Shown piece by piece: positions 61,257-64,000 of a stretch of 64,000 nt of DNA. Each line of letters starts with the position of its first letter. Positions within the stretch are counted from its first letter, which is position 1. Location of the stretch: contig PNMW01000073.1 in the NCBI GenBank assembly GCA_013823855.1, forward strand, positions 50,487 to 114,486, written 5' to 3'. The translations under genes and the position numbers were made by a program. Under the pieces are notes generated by a model. The model ran no database searches, had not been told where the DNA came from, and saw only the letters and a list, made by a program, of their open reading frames with translations. The DNA comes from Lysobacteraceae bacterium. GTDB taxonomy: Bacteria > Pseudomonadota > Gammaproteobacteria > Nevskiales > Nevskiaceae.

Positions 61257-62273
61257 ATGCCCACTTCCGTACCTGCAACTTTCAAGGCGCTGCGCATCCA
61301 TCAGATCGACAAGAAGACCGAGGCGCGCATCGAAGCGATCACGCTGTCGGACCTGACGGCCGGCGAAGTGGTGATCCGGGTCGTCTATTCGTCGATCAAT
61401 TACAAGGACGCGCTGGCCGTCACCGGCCGCGGCAAGATCATGCGCGGCTACCCGAAGGTGGCCGGCATCGACCTGTCGGGCATCGTCGTGTCCAGCGACG
61501 TGCCGGACTACAAGCCGGGCAACCGGGTGCTGGTCACCGGCTGCAATGTCGGCGAACAGTTCGACGGCGGCTTCGCCGAATACGCGCGGGTGCCGGCCGA
61601 CGCCGTGGTGCCGCTGCCGCCGGGCCTGTCGCTGCTCGAAGCGATGGCGCTCGGCACCGCCGGCTATACCGCGGCCCTGGCCTTGCGCCGGATGCTGGAA
61701 AACCACCAGACGCCGGATCTCGGCCCGATCGCCGTCACCGGCCCGACCGGCGGTGTCGGCTCGATCGCCATCAGCCTGTTCAAGCGCGCCGGCTTCCAGG
61801 TGGCCGCGATCACCGGCAAGCCGGGTGCCGAAGCCTATCTGCGCGAACTCGGCGCCGACGAGATCGTCGACCGCAACACGCTGGATCTGGGCAGCAAGCC
61901 GCTCGAAGCGGCGCGCTGGGGCGGCGCGGTCGACAACCTCGGCGGCGACACGCTGGCCTATCTGGCCCGCACCGTGAAGCCCTGGGGTTCGATCGGCGCG
62001 ATCGGCCTGGCCCAGTCGCCCCAGCTTTCCACCACGGTGATTCCGTTCATCCTGCGCGGCGTCAGCCTGCTCGGCATCTGGTCGGTCGAAGGGCCGCGCA
62101 GCTGGCGACTGGCGATCTGGGACCGTCTGGCCGGCGACTGGAAGCCGCGTGGCCTGACCACCCTGATCGCGCCGAAGGTGATTCCGCTGGAACAGGTGCC
62201 GGAAGTCGCCGAGCAGCTGGTGGCCGGCAAGGCCCAGGGCCGCACCATCGTCCAGCTGTCCGACGAAGGCTGA
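61257..62273 (+). CDS. Acrylyl-CoA reductase-type zinc-independent oxidoreductase (AcuI/YhdH family)
   Basis: Medium-chain dehydrogenase/reductase superfamily protein, 338 residues. NADPH binding: VTGPTGGVGSIAISLFKRAG (about 161-180). The start of the catalytic domain has NYKDALAVTGRGKIMRGYPK and AGIDLSGIV, and no structural zinc cysteines are present, as in the YhdH/AcuI family. AcuI reduces acryloyl-CoA to propionyl-CoA; this is the best assignment. A DmdC-like dehydrogenase lies 8 kb upstream, so a dimethylsulfoniopropionate-type link is possible but unproven. Confidence 0.85.
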   Translation: MPTSVPATFKALRIHQIDKKTEARIEAITLSDLTAGEVVIRVVYSSINYKDALAVTGRGKIMRGYPKVAGIDLSGIVVSSDVPDYKPGNRVLVTGCNVGEQFDGGFAEYARVPADAVVPLPPGLSLLEAMALGTAGYTAALALRRMLENHQTPDLGPIAVTGPTGGVGSIAISLFKRAGFQVAAITGKPGAEAYLRELGADEIVDRNTLDLGSKPLEAARWGGAVDNLGGDTLAYLARTVKPWGSIGAIGLAQSPQLSTTVIPFILRGVSLLGIWSVEGPRSWRLAIWDRLAGDWKPRGLTTLIAPKVIPLEQVPEVAEQLVAGKAQGRTIVQLSDEG

Positions 62274-62288
62274 AGCGCGCCGCCGACG

Positions 62289-63305
62289 ATGGGCCAGCAC
62301 CACGACCATGCGGGTCATGACCACGATCGCCACCACGATCATGGCCATGACCACGCGGCGCACGCGCCGAAGGCAGGCGGGCACGATCACGGCCATTCGC
62401 ACGGCCATGGTCACGGCCATCACCACGGCAGCAGCAACGAGACGCGGCTCGCGTTGGCGCTGGCGATCACCGCGACCTTCATGGTCGTCGAAGCGGTCGG
62501 CGGCTGGCTGTCCGGCTCGCTGGCGCTGCTGGCCGATGCCGTGCACATGCTGACCGATGCCGGCTCGCTGGTGCTGGCGCTGGTCGCGTTGCGGGTCGCC
62601 CGGCGGCCGGCCGACGCGCTGTTCTCGTACGGTCAGGCGCGCTACGAAGTGCTGGCGGCGTTCGTCAACGGCCTGGCGCTGCTGCTGCTCAGTGCCTGGA
62701 TCGTCGTCGAGTCGATCCAGCGGCTGCTGGCACCGGCGCCGGTGATCGGCACCACGATGCTGACGATCGCCGTGCTCGGCTTCATCGCCAACCTGGTGTC
62801 GTTTCTGGTGCTGCGCGACGGCGAGGACACGCTGAACCTGCGCGGCGCGATGCTTCACGTGCTCGGCGACCTGCTCGGCTCGGCGGCGGCGATCGCGGCG
62901 GCGCTGGTGATCCTGCTGAGCGGCTGGACGCCGATCGACCCGATCCTGTCAGCGTTCGTCGCGCTGCTGATCCTCAAGGGCGGCTGGCGGGTGACCCGCG
63001 AATCCGCGCACATCCTGCTCGAAGGCGCGCCGCGCGATCTCGACACCGGCGCGCTGGCCGAGGATCTGGCCGCCAGCGTGCCGGGTGTGGCCGGCATCCA
63101 CCATCTGCACGCCTGGTCGCTGACCGACAGGCGTCCGGTGATGACCCTGCACGCGGTGCTCGACGAAGGCACCGATCGCGATGTCGCGCTGGGCGCGATC
63201 CAGCAGCGGCTGAAGGCGCAGTTCGGCGACGTCCACGCCACCGTGCAGATCGAGCAGGTGGCCTGCGGCGGCGACGGCTGCGGCCCGGCCGTCCACAGGC
63301 ACTAG
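62289..63305 (+). CDS. Cation diffusion facilitator (zinc/cobalt exporter)
   Basis: Inner-membrane CDF transporter, 338 residues, H+-coupled efflux of Zn2+ or related ions. The N-terminus is very His-rich (about 1-48). Six helices follow; the metal-site motifs are ADAVHMLTDAG (TM2, about 77-87) and LHVLGDLLGS (TM5, about 187-196). The C-terminal ferredoxin-like domain (ASVPGVAGIHHLHAWSLTD) and a Cys/His tail (ACGGDGCG) end the protein. It starts 15 nt after the oxidoreductase gene. Confidence 0.93.
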   Translation: MGQHHDHAGHDHDRHHDHGHDHAAHAPKAGGHDHGHSHGHGHGHHHGSSNETRLALALAITATFMVVEAVGGWLSGSLALLADAVHMLTDAGSLVLALVALRVARRPADALFSYGQARYEVLAAFVNGLALLLLSAWIVVESIQRLLAPAPVIGTTMLTIAVLGFIANLVSFLVLRDGEDTLNLRGAMLHVLGDLLGSAAAIAAALVILLSGWTPIDPILSAFVALLILKGGWRVTRESAHILLEGAPRDLDTGALAEDLAASVPGVAGIHHLHAWSLTDRRPVMTLHAVLDEGTDRDVALGAIQQRLKAQFGDVHATVQIEQVACGGDGCGPAVHRH

Positions 63306-63337
63306 GGCGGCGCTGCCCGGCCCGCTGCGCGCGGGGT

Positions 63338-63799
63338 TCAGGGCCGGTTGCGGTTGCGCAGTTCGTCGAGCAGGCGTTCCAGAGTCGACTTCACCTGCGC
63401 CGCCTTGCCGTCCTTGCCGGTCTCGCGAACGATCAGGCCCTCGACCTTGCGGATCACATCGTCGACCGTGGCATCGCCGATGTCGACACCACCGATGGTC
63501 CGGCTGCGCCGTGCCGCCGGGTCCGGATCGTCGGACGCCCCGGTGGCGTGATAACCGCCGACCGCGCCGTAGATGTTGATCCGCTCCTCGAGTTCGCGGC
63601 CGGCTTCCAGCGCCTGATAGAAGGCATCGCCGCGGCGCCGGCCCGGCTTGCCGCTGACCAGGTCGTAGATCGACGCGACGATGGTGACCGGCACCAGCAC
63701 GAAGTTCAGCATGTTGCCGAGCACCAGCTTGAACTGGAACACCAGCACGTCGCGAATGAAGGGCCAGCGGCTGTCGTGGTCGGAGCTTGGAGTGTTCAT
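63338..63799 (-). CDS. Conserved hypothetical protein with membrane helix
   Basis: Protein of 153 residues with one or two N-terminal membrane-associated helices (LVFQFKLVLGNMLNFVLVPVTIVASIYDLVSG, split by GNM) and a soluble C-terminal part with a probable coiled coil (VIRKVEGLIVRETGKDGKAA). No function is recognised. It is convergent with the CDF exporter gene, 32 nt apart. Confidence 0.7.
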   Translation of the reverse strand: MNTPSSDHDSRWPFIRDVLVFQFKLVLGNMLNFVLVPVTIVASIYDLVSGKPGRRRGDAFYQALEAGRELEERINIYGAVGGYHATGASDDPDPAARRSRTIGGVDIGDATVDDVIRKVEGLIVRETGKDGKAAQVKSTLERLLDELRNRNRP

Positions 63800-63810
63800 G
63801 CGCCGAGTCT

Positions 63811-64000
63811 AGGGCCTGTCGTCAATTACTGAGGCCGCTGCGGCGGAGGTCGTTTTTGCCCAGTGCAACGAACGAGGAGCGGCCAATGGTTGTTCCATTG
63901 GCGCGACGAGAGAGGCAGCAATGGGCAAAAACGATCCCGCCCCGAAGGGTTGCGGCCAAAAAGCCGCCGGCGCAGAGCATGCTCTGCGCGTTGCGAACCT
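63811..64000. repeat. Nested inverted repeats at the right edge, possible mobile-element end
   Basis: A 17-bp inverted repeat with one mismatch (TCGTTTTTGCCCAGTGC at 63850-63866 and GCAATGGGCAAAAACGA at 63918-63934) encloses an inner GCCAATGG-TTGTT-CCATTGGC hairpin (63882-63902). A perfect 20-bp palindrome, GCGCAGAGCATGCTCTGCGC, sits at 63970-63989. The whole could be the left end of an insertion sequence or a large intergenic repeat; the window cuts it off, so no transposase is visible. Confidence 0.5.

Overview
The window is 64 kb of high-GC chromosome from a Gram-negative bacterium with complete lipid A and LPS-core genes. The mix of families (class I HMG-CoA reductase, an acyclic-terpene atu cluster, DUF1302 and DUF3187 outer-membrane proteins, OprM-type efflux) fits a catabolically versatile gammaproteobacterium, perhaps of the Nevskiales/Solimonadaceae type. 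That placement is inference. No rRNA, tRNA or CRISPR array was seen. Genes are tightly packed, many with 4-nt start/stop overlaps, so operon boundaries are fairly clear.

Layout. 0-5.4 kb: a TPR/NTF2-like secreted protein, then lipopolysaccharide genes (waaC, a family-2 glycosyltransferase, an LpxL-type acyltransferase, waaA). A REP-like inverted/tandem repeat sits between the convergent glycosyltransferase and acyltransferase genes and supplies both stop codons. 5.4-8.3 kb: ligase-associated exonuclease and ATP-dependent DNA ligase; their usual partner, the Lhr-like helicase, lies 20 kb away at 28.2-30.7 kb. Ligase and helicase each carry an in-frame palindromic insertion. 8.3-24.8 kb: a DUF1302 outer-membrane protein, a divergent AraC regulator, then a long run of co-directional, mostly overlapping genes: two thioredoxin-fold isomerase-like proteins, an AtsA-like metallo-hydrolase, a Tat-exported formylglycine-type sulfatase, a parvulin-like protein, a DUF3604 (PHP-like) protein, a damaged SDR, two GST-like paralogues, an SdsA-type alkylsulfatase lipoprotein and an MFS transporter. 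I read this as an uncharacterised catabolic operon for a sulfated organic compound.

24.8-32.2 kb: serine hydrolase, RarD, an orphan lipoprotein of lower GC, the helicase, and an isolated HMG-CoA reductase. 32.3-34.1 kb: a lower-GC island with an Mrr-like nuclease gene, an integron-type attC site, and an unknown gene with a D...QYK nuclease-like signature. This is a candidate cassette-borne defence pair. 34.2-41.7 kb: a TetR-controlled tripartite RND efflux operon with a terminator at one end and a TetR-type operator at the other.

41.8-51.1 kb: a rearranged acyclic terpene (citronellol/geraniol) utilisation cluster, atuE-atuA-atuR-atuF-atuC divergent from atuD-atuG, with an inverted-repeat operator between the arms. 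51-64 kb: DAHP synthase, a long acyl-CoA dehydrogenase, a DUF3187 outer-membrane protein, a hybrid kinase/response regulator/DUF985 operon, a secreted seven-repeat (propeller-like) protein, pdxH, an AcuI-type reductase, a CDF metal exporter and a small conserved protein. The right edge holds a dense nest of inverted repeats, possibly the end of a mobile or repeated element.
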